Origin: Struthidea cinerea
Lineage: Eukaryota > Chordata > Aves > Passeriformes > Corcoracidae
Reading direction: 5' to 3'
DNA length: 64,000 bases
NCBI GenBank assembly: GCA_013397865.1
Contig: VZTI01003366.1
Coordinates: 116,713-180,712 of the forward strand
In this document: piece after piece, positions 42,301 through 57,300 of the stretch
Layout: the number at the start of each line of letters is the position of its first letter
How positions within the stretch are numbered: position 1 is the stretch's first letter
Notes under the pieces: model-generated
The model's input: the letters and a program-made list of their open reading frames with translations, nothing else
Database searches by the model: none
What the model was told of the DNA's origin: nothing
Translations under genes and position numbers: made by a program

Positions 42301-45300
42301 ATTTGATCTACTGTCTGTAAATAGCACCTGACTCCAGTGGCAGTGATGTTTGCCCCAGAAATTCAAAGACAGACAATACGTGCCACAGAGCACAATGCCT
42401 TCTCCATGTGTTATGGCTTCTGCCAGGAATCTTACGAGTACATGGTGCAACTGCTGGGAACTGGCTTTGGGTCACAGACACCCTTTTCCTAAAGCCAAAT
42501 AAATCACACGGTGCTGTCTGAGAAAGATCACTCTAAGTAGATGTTCTCATCACCTGATTTGTCTTTTCAGGTGCCACAGAAAGACCTCAGCTCATACTGC
42601 AAGTATTAACAGCACAATCAATATTGTGCCTCTTGTGGACTGTTCAGGTGAATTCATGCAGAGATCCAAAGGCTAAAACACAGACTACTCCTCTGGCAGA
42701 GAGGGAGATGGGAGGAGGAAGTGACACTGATTAATCTGTGGTCGTTAATAATGTTTTTAAGTCTTGCAAACAAAGATAATGATATGGGTAATCAACTGTC
42801 TTACTCCAGGGTATAAACTGATCATCTGCTGGGATAAAATGGGAATTCCTATAACACACATTTTCTTGTCCATTGTAAAGTCACTTGATGCCATTAGCAG
42901 ATTGATCATTTTCTCACTAAGTCCAAGCTATTCATTACTTCCAGAAGGTTTTGAAATTAGATCAGATGATATAGGAATGCAGCTCACTGTAGCAAATGCC
43001 AATATCCTCTCAATCATTTTGGTTTCCTTACTTAATAATTGGAATTTTTGTTCTCAGATCAAGTTCCAAATTTTACTTTTCTTTCTGTGTGCAGACATTA
43101 TTTTCACAGATTCATTTTAATTTCATGGATTCTATTCGGAAGAGTCCTTATATAGGTTTGTGCACTGCAGTCTGCACAGTCCCCTGAGCGAGGACAGAGA
43201 ACTGAACTCATGAGGAAACATCTGAGCCTTGCAGGAAAATTCATAGCCAGCAAGAATGCCAGTCACACCACAAACAGATATTGCAATGAACAGAAGAAGA
43301 AAGGAAAACTGAAAAATGAGACAAAACCACAGTAGGGACAAGAATTAAAACCTAACAGTCCTTTCTAGTATCTACTGGTACCCACGCAATTTGGATAAAC
43401 CAGGCTTTGAAATCCTCTCTCTAATCTTTAAAAAATTCCGCAGTTTTGGTAGCCCTGAGAGAATGCACAGGCTGGATGGACAGCCTTGGTTCCCAGAGGA
43501 AGTGAAGGTAAATAAGGACAGAGTTCAGAATCTTTCAGCACAACAGTTCCCATACATGATCCTGTCTCGTTTTCTGCACTGGAAGCCGCAAATTTGATTT
43601 AGCTTTCTAGAGAACTCTGGTGAAATCTTTCTTCCAGATTCCCTCATTGCTAAATTTCTGTCTGGCTCAGCAGCAGTCAAAGTTGCAGAAGATCTATGTT
43701 TTTTTCAGACAGCTTCTTCCTCTTTCTCACAGAGTGAAGTGAAAAGAGGCCAGAGTGATGTCAGGAAAGTTTAGAGGCACCTATGGGCCATGGGAATTGA
43801 GGAACAGTGTGATTCTTTTCTCCACACACACTGTTCAAGAGCCTCAGCTGCTTCTAGGAACAATAACATCGTGGTGTTTTGCCATCCACTCACATCTGCT
43901 CTCATTTGCTGAGATTGCTAAGCAGGGGTGCTGGCTGTGGAGGGCAGAGCCTGGCCCCAGGGGTAGACTGCCAGCTCCTCTGACCACATCTCAGCAAAGG
44001 TACTATTTTCTATCACTGGTTTCACCTTAATTTTTCTCAGGACACCCACTCAGAGGTGGCAGACCCACGGCTCCCTACCCCTAGGCAAAGAATGTTTCAA
44101 GGACACTGTGCCAGCCTGTAATTTTCTTTCCTGTATTAGCTTTTGAATGTGACAGCAAGACTTGAGCAAGAGGCAGAGAATGTTGCCTTGCTGGAAGGGC
44201 CAAGATGATAAACACCTTATCAGAGAAAGACAGGAAAATGACTCTTGGCTTCCATGTAACTTTGAACTCAGTGGGAGCTTGGACTTGGGAGCTGTTGCCC
44301 CTTTCTCATACTCAGTCTGCTGAATCTCTGCTGAGTGTGAATCAGAATCTGTCCACATTGCCTTCGTACCTGTATCTACTTTGCTGATGTCTTCCACAGG
44401 TCAGTCAGTTCTTCAGGATAAGAGTAACTCATGGAATTCCTGGCCACAGGATAAGGTGACTGCTAAAAACTTTTTGAAAGTATTTAGAGGGAAAACCCTC
44501 AAAAATAGGAAAACTCATGAATATCTTAGAAATACAAAGAACATCATGTTTGGCAAAGAAAGTCCCTTATTTGTAAACCTCTATGAATGTGAGAAGTATA
44601 TAAGGTAACCATATTTTTAGTATAATTTAGTATAATACATATATATTTTTAGCATGCTCTACTTGCCACTGTTGGAACATGGAACTGAAACAGAGGGACC
44701 TCTGGTCTCTCACAGTATGGCCTGTGCTCTTAATACTTTCTTTCTCACCTCAAACCTCCCCTGGCACTCACCTCACCTTTTCCAACATCTCTCAATTACT
44801 TATTCATTCTGCCTCACTCTTCTGCCACCCAGTGATGGATTGCCAGTAATTTCATGGGTCTCCTGGAAAAAAAAAACTACTCCCACTTCATTTCTGGTAA
44901 AGCTGCATGGCCACATAAACAAGAAGGTGTTAGAAAGGGCCAGGACTCATAAGCTATTCATTTACAAGCAGGAACATTTCCTAACTCGCATAGCCAAGGG
45001 CAGCAGTCACAGCAATGCTTACAGATTAGCTTTCAGCTCACTGAAAATATTAATGCTCAATTACGCACACACACATACAGAGAGATCATTAAGTTCACAT
45101 AGGTAGAACTATGAAATTTATACACACACATGTGGGTGTGTCTACATAAATATTTATTTATCAGTACAGAGAAACTTAATGATCCCCATCTGTAAATGAG
45201 TGTCTGCACACATACACACATAATGGGTCTACTAAAACGATGCAGGGCTGTAAAGCAAAAAGGTTGTTTTTCTTAATATAGGTTTGGAGAGATGCTTAGC

Positions 45301-48300
45301 ACAGGAGATGAAGTGGCAGGGGTAATAATTATGAGTCAGAGCTGGAACAACATAAAGCCCTCTTCTGGATCCATGAAAACATCTTGTCTCTGATTTGAAT
45401 GGTACAAACTAGCCTGGATATATCACAATTGACTAGAATGGGAATACAGTGTGATTCCTTTCCCCTGTTGGACAACCTCAGGCAAGTAACATGCTGTGCC
45501 TGTGGCTTGTCAGTCCAGAAGTGTTGGATCTGACCCATCAGAACATGACATAATAAAAAGATATACTAGTCAACAGTGAGGGATACAGGACAGAAGTTAG
45601 AAACCTGTAGATTTCAAAAAGGCTAGTGCATTCTAGGCATTCATTGCATCATCTGAGAACATGACTTACCCCCCACCCTTATGCATTTGAGTTATTTTCC
45701 TAGAGGATCCCTGTGTTTTCTACTGCTGCTTTCCACAGCCATGTGGAAATATGCACACAGCAGTGTGCTTTGGTACAAACTTCTACACCAAAGGAGCTGA
45801 ACTGACCATCTTGTCACATGAGAGAAGTGTCAAAACAGCAACAAAAGGAACTGCAGAAGAAGATGGTCAGCCAGGAATGGAGGATGGACAGGGGATTCAC
45901 TTTGGTTAGGTGGCAGTTCCAGGACAGACCAGCACACACAGTCTCATGGTACTTCCCCGAGCATCACAAAACTACATTCTTAACAGAGCCCACCCAACTT
46001 GTAAGGAAATAACTCATTCTTGCAGCCTTATAGCCATACAAAATTACAAAATCACAGAATAATTTAGGTTGGAACGGATCTCTGCAAGACATCCTGTCCA
46101 TCCCCCCCACTAAAAGCACCTCCCAATTCAAAGTACTCTGAGATATTCAGAATCATATAAAGCCCCTTCATTACTGATGTTACCATATTGACAAGTTCTT
46201 TTGGACTGTTTAGGACAAGCATACACAGCACAAAGCACAGAGGGTCCAAAAAGCCTAGGATACTCATACAATAAAGACAGATATGGAAAATGCTCACTTA
46301 GTAGCTATAAAGTGGTATGAAATTGTGTGCCAAAATGGTTGCTGCTTTCTACAGCCCAGAGAGCCCCTCACAGCATGTGGCACAAAATGAAGGTTGGGAA
46401 AGTCATTCTACTGATATATTGATTTTAATAAAATAGTATTATGAAAATATTGTTAATAATGCAGTATTTTAATAATAGTTGGAGTATAATGACTATGTAA
46501 TACACATTCCCCTCAGAACATTATTTGTTTTAAATAGATGAGCACAGACCACTTTGATGCAAATCTATGGAAGAACGTTTTTCTAACAGGAATCAGCCGA
46601 GACCACTAGATGAAGTATTTTGCATTTTCCAGGATGAAAGACTAACCTTTAAAAGCCACTAACGTACCCAGTTTGACAGTACACAAATATGACCACAGCC
46701 TTGGTCCCTCTGCCTCAGCGCTGCTGCACGTCTAAGAGCTCCCACCGACCCCATGATCAGCTGGGGGATCCTAATCCCAAACTGCTGTGCTCCTCTCATT
46801 GGCTTCTTGAAATCTGTGGGATTTCTACCCACAGACACAAATTCCATGTACCTCCAAACCACCATGTGCTACCTTGGTTCAGTGTGTGGCAAGTAGCAAT
46901 AGAAAGGCATTGATTTCTTCTCAGCCAAAGCTTACACAAGCTCAGCATCACCCTACACTGCCATTATAGATGAGTTCACTAAAATTCTAATTGGGAGAAA
47001 TACCTAAGTGTTCTCTATAGAAGTGGTTTGCATACAGCTTTATAAATGGGCTCTTTTCTCCTCAGTTCCTTTAATTCTGTGGATAGAAATTTCTCTAAAC
47101 ATTCATTGCAAGTGTCATGTGAAATTTCTTTGTATGGCTTCTACAGACTCTTAAGAATGGTTTTAAAAACTGCTAATGATGACAGTAATAATAAAGACAA
47201 TACCAATAACAACAGCAATGGCAATAATAATGGTAATATGCCTGCAAAGATTTCAAAGGAAAAAGTCCTCAATAAAACTAATACACAGTATTCAGGAAGA
47301 TAACTCACTTCCTACGTTCACCACCAGAATACTACAGAGATATAAATAACAATAACCTTAGATTTATAATGCATTTTTCATCTCAGAAGAAAACTGCATT
47401 GATTTATAAAGTAAATGGCCTAAATCCACAGCTCCCACAGCTAGTTGCAACTGATTAGCTCCACTGATTTCAATGAAGGTGCTGATGTGCAGATTTATGT
47501 GAGCTCAGATTGGTCTCTCTGCACATGTGTGTGCATGTGTCTGCACATGTGTGCGGCTGGAAAGGGACACATTGCATAAAGAATTTCACAGAAAAACACC
47601 ATATTAAACAACACAGAAAGTTACACATTATCATTGCATTTGGAGAAAAAATGCACAGAGTGAACAGAATGGCAGGTTCTAATCTTTAGCTGGGAATTCG
47701 CATATCTATTTTCCCAACAGGATGCTCACAGCAGCCTTCTGAAAAGGCTCACAGGTGTATCATATGCTGCTGAGTTTCACTCTTTGCAAAAACAGGGCAA
47801 TGTTTGCAGATAGCAAGGCAACAGATGCAGAGATATATTCTTCTACACAAACAAGGGCTCTGCCTTTTTGAAAAAAAGCCAAAGCCATGGCATTGTTTTG
47901 GAATAAAGGAAAAGTGAGCAATGCTACCAGAACTGACACCACCTCTACTCCGATAAAATCTCAGTAGCTGTCTGTGACAGACACAGAGGCTGCCTTATTT
48001 TTTCGCAGCACTGTTTGAGAATAAAACATAGGAGTGCTGCTGTGTAAAGCACAACCATAATTACTTAGCCTGTCCTTCCTAAGACAGTTTATCACAGGAG
48101 ATATGGATGTGCTATACAGGAGTTGGCTACGCCTTCCTGAGCCCCCCAAGGCTACAGCAGCAAAACATTTCTTCTGCCATGGCACAGATGGCACAGAAGC
48201 TAGTTCAAATGACCATTTGTGAGAAGAGTAAAATGATTTTCCCCCAGCTCCTTTCATGGAGCTGAGCTCAACTTCCAAGTACGGACTGCTTCTGAACACA

Positions 48301-51300
48301 CGGTCACTTCTGTTTGCGTAAAGCTGAAGTAGATCTGGGTTTTGAAAGACGTAACAACACAAATCATGCAACACAGTTGGAATACAATCAAGTCAGTAGC
48401 AGAAACATCCAAGACACACAACTGTTACCCGGTCCAAACTTTCTCAAAAACTGATGACAAGCATACCCAGCAGTCTACTCTCAGTTTCTCACTACCTGTG
48501 ACACCAGCAGTGAGCTCCACCTATGCATTCATGCCATATAAGTATGCACACGGACTGGAGCCTAGAAGAAAATAAACTTGACCTGAATTTCTTTTCTCTT
48601 GCAAGCAGTGAAAATGTGCAGGAACTTCAAGTGCAGATGCAGAAAAAACAGGAAAAGCAAATTGACTGCAAGATGAAATTTATAATTAATCTCCTGCCCC
48701 TGAACTGGAGTGATGCAACAGTGTCTGATGTGATTAACCAAAGGCACTTCTTCATGCCACTGTAGATATGCTTCACAGGCATGCCTCAGTCTAAGGCATC
48801 TTAGCCACCTTGCTTTCTGATGTTTTTCAGAAGGCTGTTTCAGCCAGTTCAAAGCAGCACAGGTAAGAAGGCACTTCTGAAAGCAGTGAAGGCAGTGCAT
48901 CTTGTCCTTGCTTTGTTCAGAATCCCAGAGCACAGTGCTCTGATCTGCTTTGTGCAAGAGGTCAGATGACTACTTAAAGAAGCCTTTGAACTTAAAAACT
49001 TCCCTCTCCTGGTTGTTAAACTCAGCCCTGGCCTGTTCTTGGGCCAACATCACTCCACCGGTTCTACCGACCTTACCCAGCGCTTCAGCACTCCTGGGAG
49101 AAGGAAGGTCCCAGCACCATCACTGCCAGCCCAGGCTCCTCCTTCCATGGGATGGGTGAACCATAGCATACTAAACCCCAGAACAGGACGCTTATTCTGA
49201 GCTCAGCTCTGCATATGCACCATGAGAACACTTTCAGCTTGAGCTACAACCAGAGGTATAGCCCAAAATGCAGATAGCAAGCAACAAGGTTGGGGGATAT
49301 TCATACACACCAGAAATCTCAAACGAGAGTCATGCTGCACAACTGGAGCAAGCACAGAACTGGCATTAGGTACAACCATACATATCTCTGACTTCTGAAG
49401 AGCACTGTAGTCCCTGGGCCATCAGATCCAAGGACTGCAACCTCAGCAGTAATTATGAGAAAGGACCTCTGGCTGTCACTAGATGCAACCTGACCAGGGC
49501 TACACCACTCTCCAGAGAAGAAGATTTATCTACTGGTCTATGTGAACTCCCAAGCTACAGCTTGGGACCATCTCTCCTTGCTATAGCCTCTGTCACTACT
49601 GGAGAGAGTTTGGCTCCATCATCTATTTGCCACATGATGCAAGAATATGCCAGCCAGGCCTGTGGCCATCAGCAAAACCCACAAAACAGCACCATGCCTT
49701 CATGAAACACTGCATACGTGTAGCTACACAATGCTGCACTGCACATCATGAGGTTACCAGGCACTTGGGGATCTCCATGCACCCCTTCTGCCATCACAAC
49801 TTAAAATAGGAGCTGCTGTACTTACGTCATTATCTGGGTCTCTATGCCAGGGTCTACAAGGGATCCATCCACAAAAAGTGGTGTTGATGTGAAACTGTAT
49901 TTAGTCCAGGATCTTCCCTCATCAAAACTCACCCTGGGATAGAAGCAGACAACATTTATACACATAAAAAGGCTTACTCTAGTGCAACTGCAGCAATTAA
50001 ATGTTGGCTAAGGTCTGCAAGCTCCAGAAGCAGGATTTACAGACAAGCACCGATCTTTGCCATTTCCCAGCCCACTAAATTCATGGTCTTGATGTACTTT
50101 GAAAGATCAAAGCTTTAGAAAGCATAAACACTGGCAATAAGGATATGGATATACTTGATGCAGCTGTAGATCAGACCTCAAGGGATCAAGAGGCTTTGCC
50201 AAGACCTGTTTCTGAGTCTGGAATAGCACCTGGCATGAAGCACCACTTAGAGCATAAGCAGCCCTGGTGAATTGCTTTCATCACCACAGGACATTTTGAC
50301 CCATCCCTGTATCAATGCCATATAGCATTAGCTAGAACCTCTCTAGCCCTATTAGTACTTAAAAGCAAATTTGCCTTATTTGTGAGAGTGAGGAGTGTCA
50401 AATGTGTGTGCACACATGCATCTGAGCATCTGGATCTGTCTGGGAGGCTCTTGGTGGACACCGAGTCCTCCCTGCTCCAAGCCGGTAGAACACTATCTGA
50501 CACACCACCAAAGGACCAGGAGGCCACTGCAGTGTGTATCATAAACCATGGGTTACACCAACCTCAGATCTCTGGTGTGCAAAGCCACGGCTGGCAGTCA
50601 CCATTCCCTAACTCTGCCCCTCGTGTCACTCAGCAAGACACCTTCACCTGCCTCGGAGTGCACCTGTGCCAGAATAGGAAGTTAGCTTTACACCAAAGAC
50701 AGAACTCTGGGAGTACAACAGCACACAGAAAGATTATCTGCCCTAAATCTATTTATTTAAATGTATGTATCTTCCCATACACCTGTGCATTTTTATGCGT
50801 TCTGCTTGCGTGCTTATCTCTCTAAATAGCATTTCAGCTTCTGGGGAACAGCATGCTTCATTAGCTTAGCTAAAGTTCTCTCAGCTTTTCAATTATCCAC
50901 CCCTCTTTTCTCCAGCATGAAACTTACTGTACAATGTCTCAGCCTGAGAACTAATAGATTTACATGTACTCTTTAATCTATTCCACTCTTGCCCATAAAA
51001 CAGGTGCCTACTGAGGCAATATGAAGCAAATTCCAAAGCCCCTAAGGGTACAATTTTGGAGGAAATCTGTTGGAGCGTATTGATAACAGATCTAAATCAC
51101 TACTCATTTAATAGAGTGGGTGGGGTGCTCGTAGTACTGCACATGCCATTTCAGGAGACTTAGTGTAAAAGGAGAGCATCTGAAATGAACCTCTGCAAAC
51201 AAAGGTGAACTGAGCTCTCAGCTCCCATGAAAAGACCAAATCTTCCCCAATATGTAAGTGCAGTCACATGTATTAATGTGCTTTTTATGTCTGAGGAGCC

Positions 51301-54300
51301 TTCACAATTAAAGATAACTGAAACAGTTACACCTGGCTTGAATAATACAGTAACAAATGGTTAATACGTGACTTGCAGCTTTTTCACAAAGTGGCTCACC
51401 TTTCACTCTTCCAGAGCTCAGCCTGCTGCAGTCTGATGCACCCACTGCTGGTGACACCCACCCGTGGCTAACACACACTTCTTCCTTGACTCATACTTGG
51501 TTTGGTCTGAAGACTGGGACATGGTCCTGATGTCCTCTTTTCTGAGGGCACTTTAGTTATAGCCATGACAACTGAGTTACCCACCAGAGGCTTCCAGCCA
51601 CACCCCAACACATTCTAACCACAGAGTGGAGTCTGCAGCTCATCTTTAGGAGTCTGCCCTGTTACTACTCTCCTCTGTATGTCCAGTTATGGAGCCAATA
51701 CATCCCGTGGTTAACAGTCCACTGTCACACCATGACTAAAAGCAGTCATTTCTTTACTTCAGGTGACAAAGAAATGTGCTCAAATGCAACATATCCAAAC
51801 TTTTATAGAAATCTATGTTGCAGTCATCCCAGAGTCAGATCATCTGTCAGATCAGAAACACAAAGTGCAGAAGCTTTTTATATTGAAAAAGTAGCTGTTA
51901 ATGTTCTTGAAGTACATCTCTGGAACGTGAGCTTGTAAATGGGTGAAGTCAACCTGTCTTGAGGTGTCCAGATTTGGAATGACTGCAATTTCACTGGAGG
52001 ATTTTGTACAATAATGACTCAGGTAGAGGAGACCTTAACACCTCATCACTGCTGCCAAACACCATTGCTTTTTTCTTCTGTTTGACTGAAGACCACATTT
52101 CCTGTTCTGCATGAAAAGTAATAGACATGTGCTTAGCACCATCAAGCTGAGAGACAGTATTGTAGACCGGAAAACACCTTGTCCCTGAAAGCTATTTCTA
52201 ATTCACTTCTGAACAACATTAGATGCTGGGTAGGTCAGTCCATTAGACATGCCCTTCTTTCAATCAAGCCCCGAGACTGAAGGTGATGCTAACACACTCA
52301 TTTTCTGTAAACAGTGTTAGTTCTGAATTTTAGAATGTTTAACTGGTGCAGGAGCCAGAGGGGCAAGAGCTAAGAAGAGGCTCATTTTGAGCAGTATTTT
52401 TAGTGCTTACGCTGTTATAACCCATTTATAACAAAACACTGGTTTTGACCGAGAAATCATTTTGCCCTATTTCACCTCCAACTCTAATCAGTCACCACCA
52501 CAGTATCTCTGGAAACTGATAGTCAAATACTAGAAGTTAGCAACATATCTCTGTTGTCCTTATCTCCACCTACTGCCCTTTCCTCTCCCTCCCTTTATCT
52601 GTCTTACCAGATTAATGTTAAATTCTGTAAACAAATGTAGAAACGAGAGACACATCCTCTCAGAAATACCTGAAGCCCAAAGGATGGCTTATTACTTAGT
52701 ATATGTGTGTCTGTAGGAAAGAAACCCCACCTGGAGGCTCATAGTACATTACCGGTGCAAAGAGTAATTCATACATGTAGGGGACTATGTACAGAGCCAT
52801 TATATTTATAAAATGGTGCAATAATAGTTATATTCATCAATAAAACCACATTGATGGTAAAATATAGATAAGAATAACTTCATCTACTCATTTGACAGAC
52901 ACTGGCACCTTACCAAAGTAATGTTTCCTTACCACATGTGCCGGATGGGCACTGACGTGTGTTTCATGGCCACTACTGCCCCTCCCCAGTCCAGAAACCA
53001 AATGTTGTATTCCTCCTCGAAGATCTGCAAACAAATGAGGTACTGCATGAGTGCCCCACTCCACTGGGAAGAGAAGAGGCAGAAGAAGAATAGCAGAAGG
53101 CTCCATGCTTTCCTTCGCTGCGAAAAACATACCTGTCTCCAGGAATTGCCACCATCAGAAGAGATGAACACACCCACATCCGTGTAGGAAAGTTCAGAGC
53201 CAATATTGCCTGCAACACAAGTGTCAGACACTCTTGTATGGATGAACACACTAATGAAAATGTTAATTAAATTTCTGACATTTAGTGCTGGAAAATTAGA
53301 AATTTAAATAGGCTGGCACTGTCCTGTTACCATAATGGAATTCAACTAACCACATTATTGTGTCAATGCTATTTCAAAAAAGTTCTGGCTCCGGGAGGCA
53401 GCACAACTCAAGAAGGGTGCTCTCATCAGTGCTCAGGATATAGGAAATGTCATACTGTCCATCACCTAATTTTCTTCCCCGACACCAGCAGAAGTGACCA
53501 ACTGTTTTAGATGAGGCTGTAAGGAAAACCTGATGTGGTCAACCATACAGAAGGTCAGTCTATAGGGATGTCCGGCTTCTAGAGGATAAATCTACTGTGT
53601 CAGTTCAAAGGTTTTAGCCCAGTATCTTATCATGAGTTAGAAACTGATTTAAAGGCAGCAGTATAGGTTTTGTATCATCCTATTTTAAACACCAAAATGG
53701 AAACTCCAAATTTTTAAACAGGGATTTACAGATGAAGGCAAGGAAAGGGAGTAAAAAGGCAAGAATTTGGTTGTTATCACTTTGTTCTGTCTTTCTGTGC
53801 AAAGTTGTTCTGTTATTTCCTTCATTCTCTCCCTCTAGTTTCAGCTGCATGCATTCAAACCTCACAAAACGTAACTCCCAAACAAGTCAAGAGGATTTAG
53901 CAGCTGTACAATAAGATAATAAAACATAATTCTTCCATTTGAAAGAATCTAACCTCTGTCCTATACCAAATGTCCAAGTTTCCAATCATTGCTGGACATG
54001 TCTCACTGTAAATCAAGTGTTTGAGCAGCCAACACTTGTGAGAATAAATTGCAAAGCTTATCCTTGAATGCATTCAGCAACATGGTGAGATGCTCCTGCT
54101 GTTGTGAAACTGGTTAGTGGAAACAGATGTGTATATTCCCAACGGGTAAGGCTTTTTAATCTACAAAGTAGTAAGGCAGAAATTATATTCTGCCTTTTAA
54201 AGGTTAATTGTTAGACTGGGAAAGCATTCATCCCATGCACTGGCAGCTTGAAAAGAACCTAATTTACTAAAAATTTAGCTCAATGCCTAGAATCTCACTG

Positions 54301-57300
54301 TCCTGCCGCCTCTTTCTGCTTCCTAAAAGGTTAAAAAAAAAAAGCTTTTGTAATTACAGCATCATGAGTCAGGCTTGTTCCTAAGCATCCATCTAGTGCA
54401 ACCTGCCAGGAGTGATGACTCCACTTGGCTATGCATAGGGATATCTGGAGGTTTATACCAAATTATCTCACTTCATTTGGCCTGGATCAGTGAACTGGAA
54501 ATCACATGGTGTCTCCCTTGTTGAGATATAAATGTCATGAAGGGAACCTGTTTCAGGTTCTGGCAAACACACAGAAGCACAGAAGGACATGACAATGAAA
54601 ATGGTTGGAACAAATAGTGTAAATTCATGCTGACAATATGCTCACATCACACACTTGCAGGCCACTGCTATGCTGAACAGGACCAAGGAGATAAACTGAG
54701 CCTTAGAAAGAACAGTTAAGCTATTTGGACATATTTGAGCATATGTAAGAGACTCTGAAATGACAGAATTGCCTACATGCTTCAGAGGCCAGCTTTCAGT
54801 AGCACCAGCCATTCCGGAAACACTTTGTTAGCCCAGCAGCTCCCACAGAGCTGAGTGTGGTTGGTAGCACCATCCATCCTGCAGATTAATTACAGTGGGT
54901 CAGCCACTGCCACCATGAAGTATTGTAGCAGGCTGTCATTTAAACAACACAACCTGCCAAAGCACTGTTTTGCAGAACAGCCCACAACACCAATGGCCCG
55001 TGCAGTGTGGATTAAATGCTGCTGGTCTTGCAGCAGAACAGAGTTGAAAGTAGGTGCCATGCACAACATAGGCACCCGTGAAGCCCAGGCTTCACCTGAC
55101 AGACTTTGTGACAACTCTGTGCTTGCTACTCAAAAGGCAGGACATAAAAACACCTCCTAGCAGCCCTGGGTACTATTCTCATCCATGGCACCTGCAGCAA
55201 TCAGGTGCACATGTCCATCAGTAGCTGTAATGACATGAGAGGACCTAGTAATGCCACTTGGTCACAGTACCTTGAAAGTGTGGGCTTAGACCTGCAAATG
55301 GGTTATTGTAGAGCAACAAATACCTGACACCTTTGTTGAACTTGGGGCCATACACCTTCTCCTAGCCCATAGCAAATGGGACTTAATGTGAATTATCTCA
55401 GCCCTTGCTGAAACAGAGCTGAAAGGTTTTACACCAATAGGGAATACCTCACATACTCTCAGGCTCCCAGGGAGGTATGGGTGAGTGGTGAGAAGCACTT
55501 ATGTTCTCACCTGTTGCCACCAGCAGCCCAGGAGCTGTCTCTTTGCTGGAAATGCTCCCTGAAGTATACGGATTCTCTGAGAGCTGCAGGCGCAAGTGCA
55601 ATGAGCAAAATGGCTGTTGACAGAAAACAAACAAAAGGCAGAAGCTTTAATATGCAGCAAATTAAATATCAGAGGAACTCTTGGTGACTGCACACAGATG
55701 CTCTGATCCTTCTGAAAATGACCCCTCTGTTCTTAGCACAAATAGGTCATATGTTCCTTTGCAGGATAAGCAGGAACTCTGCACTACAGACAAGCATGTC
55801 TGCCCTTGTTTTAACAACAATCTGACTTAGAGCACTTTTCCCCAGAAACTTTCTTATTCTGACTTGAATACTATTAAATACATCAAGAAAGAAGGTCAGA
55901 ATTTTCCTTTAAAAGCTATGAAGCTATAGATAAAGAAATTTACTTAATTCATTTAACACACAGAAGGTCAAGAGGAAAAACACAGGGAGAGTTGTGTTAA
56001 CCTAGTGACTAAAATAAGCAGCTCTGAAGGAATCAGTAGTGCCTTGGAAAAGACCTTACACTCACCAGCTGGCAAAGTACAGGATCCCCTCTTAGATCGG
56101 TGTCCGGTGCCTGTAGCAAACGCCAGTCTCTGCCCTTGTTGTAAGTAATGAAAGTCTTGATTTGGTCATCTATCTTCCTGTTAGCCAGGAATATGCCTTT
56201 GATCCCTGCTACCTAGGAAAAAGGGAGAGAGATGAAAAAAATACATCGGAAGAACAGGCCGAAAGCAATGTCCGTCTGAGCACTCTCAGGAGTGGGAGAT
56301 CTCTGTAAAAGCAATGAAGCCATCTCAATCAAATCTTAGAACACTGAATGGCACTAAAGATATATCTTGATGATGGTTGCAAAGCTGGAAGATCTCATGT
56401 GGTTTCTCTCCTTAGAAGAAAAAGACAAGGATGGCCATAGAGCAAATCCCTAGGAAACAGCCCACTTCGGGATTTCATTGAGTTCTTGCAGACAGGCTGA
56501 TGCCATGATGATTTTTTGCCTTTTCTTTTATACCCCTTTTATATACCTTTTATAGCTTTTTGTATTCTTAGTGTTTTTTAGCCTACATTCTTAGACTTAT
56601 TTTGTTAAGCTAGGAGACTAAACATCTTAGAAGCTTCATAGTTAGGGATCAGAAAGCGCCGGACACCAAGGTCCTCTCCAGAACACATTTTGTAAACTGA
56701 GATAGAACCATCCAGGGGGAAGGTTCCTCGGGGAGGGGGGGCTCACTCGAGCCTCTCACTGGGGAATCTTTGATAGATATGCTAATTAGTAAGACCTATA
56801 TGAATAAGATACCCGATCTGCCAGAGGTGTGCATTGTGGTGTGCATTTCGGCGCATTCCATCTGGACGCAGTGCACCTAAGGATCCTTAAAATAAATACC
56901 GAGGTAAAACCCCTTTTTCCCTTCTAACCCTTCTTGATTTTAAGACCAGGAAAAGGCATCAGGCTGATGATGGGCTTGAAGGTGCAGCATGCACCAGGTC
57001 ACATATGAGTTCTGTGAGCTTGAGGATGGGGTCTGCTCTACTGCCTCCACAGATTGTCAAAAGAGGGGAGACAGCACATCACATCAGAAGCAGTGTGGGA
57101 TCCTTTTGTGTACCAGAAAAAAAAAAATCAACACAAAAGATGGGAATCCTGAATATGCTGAGACACTGATGTTTTGCAAACATGATTTCTCCCTTTTGCT
57201 TCCACACCCAAATTCTGACAAAATCAACCCAGTTGTTTCAAATGTTTTGATTTTTGTCAGCAGAACCCATTCCAACAGAATATGGTCCTGTCAAAACATC

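Larger units (their letters stand above)
33522..49825 (-). other. SORCS3: 16.3 kb SORCS3 intron
   Basis: This is a single intron between donor gtaagt (ending at 49825) and acceptor ...catgctcag (starting at 33522). It contains a CR1 terminal fragment (about 46049-46135), a TG/CA-rich stretch (47518-47556) and an AT-rich trinucleotide-like region (47175-47245). The longest open reading frame in the window (34146-34931, plus strand) lies here, but it has no recognisable domain. I see no exon of this or another gene and no RNA gene, though short conserved noncoding elements could not be judged without alignment. Confidence 0.75.

Noticed and set aside
56740..56960. Retroviral coding sequence beside the solo LTR
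   Set aside because: The flanks beyond the GGCTGA duplications are ordinary intron with no gag, pol or env similarity and no primer-binding site.
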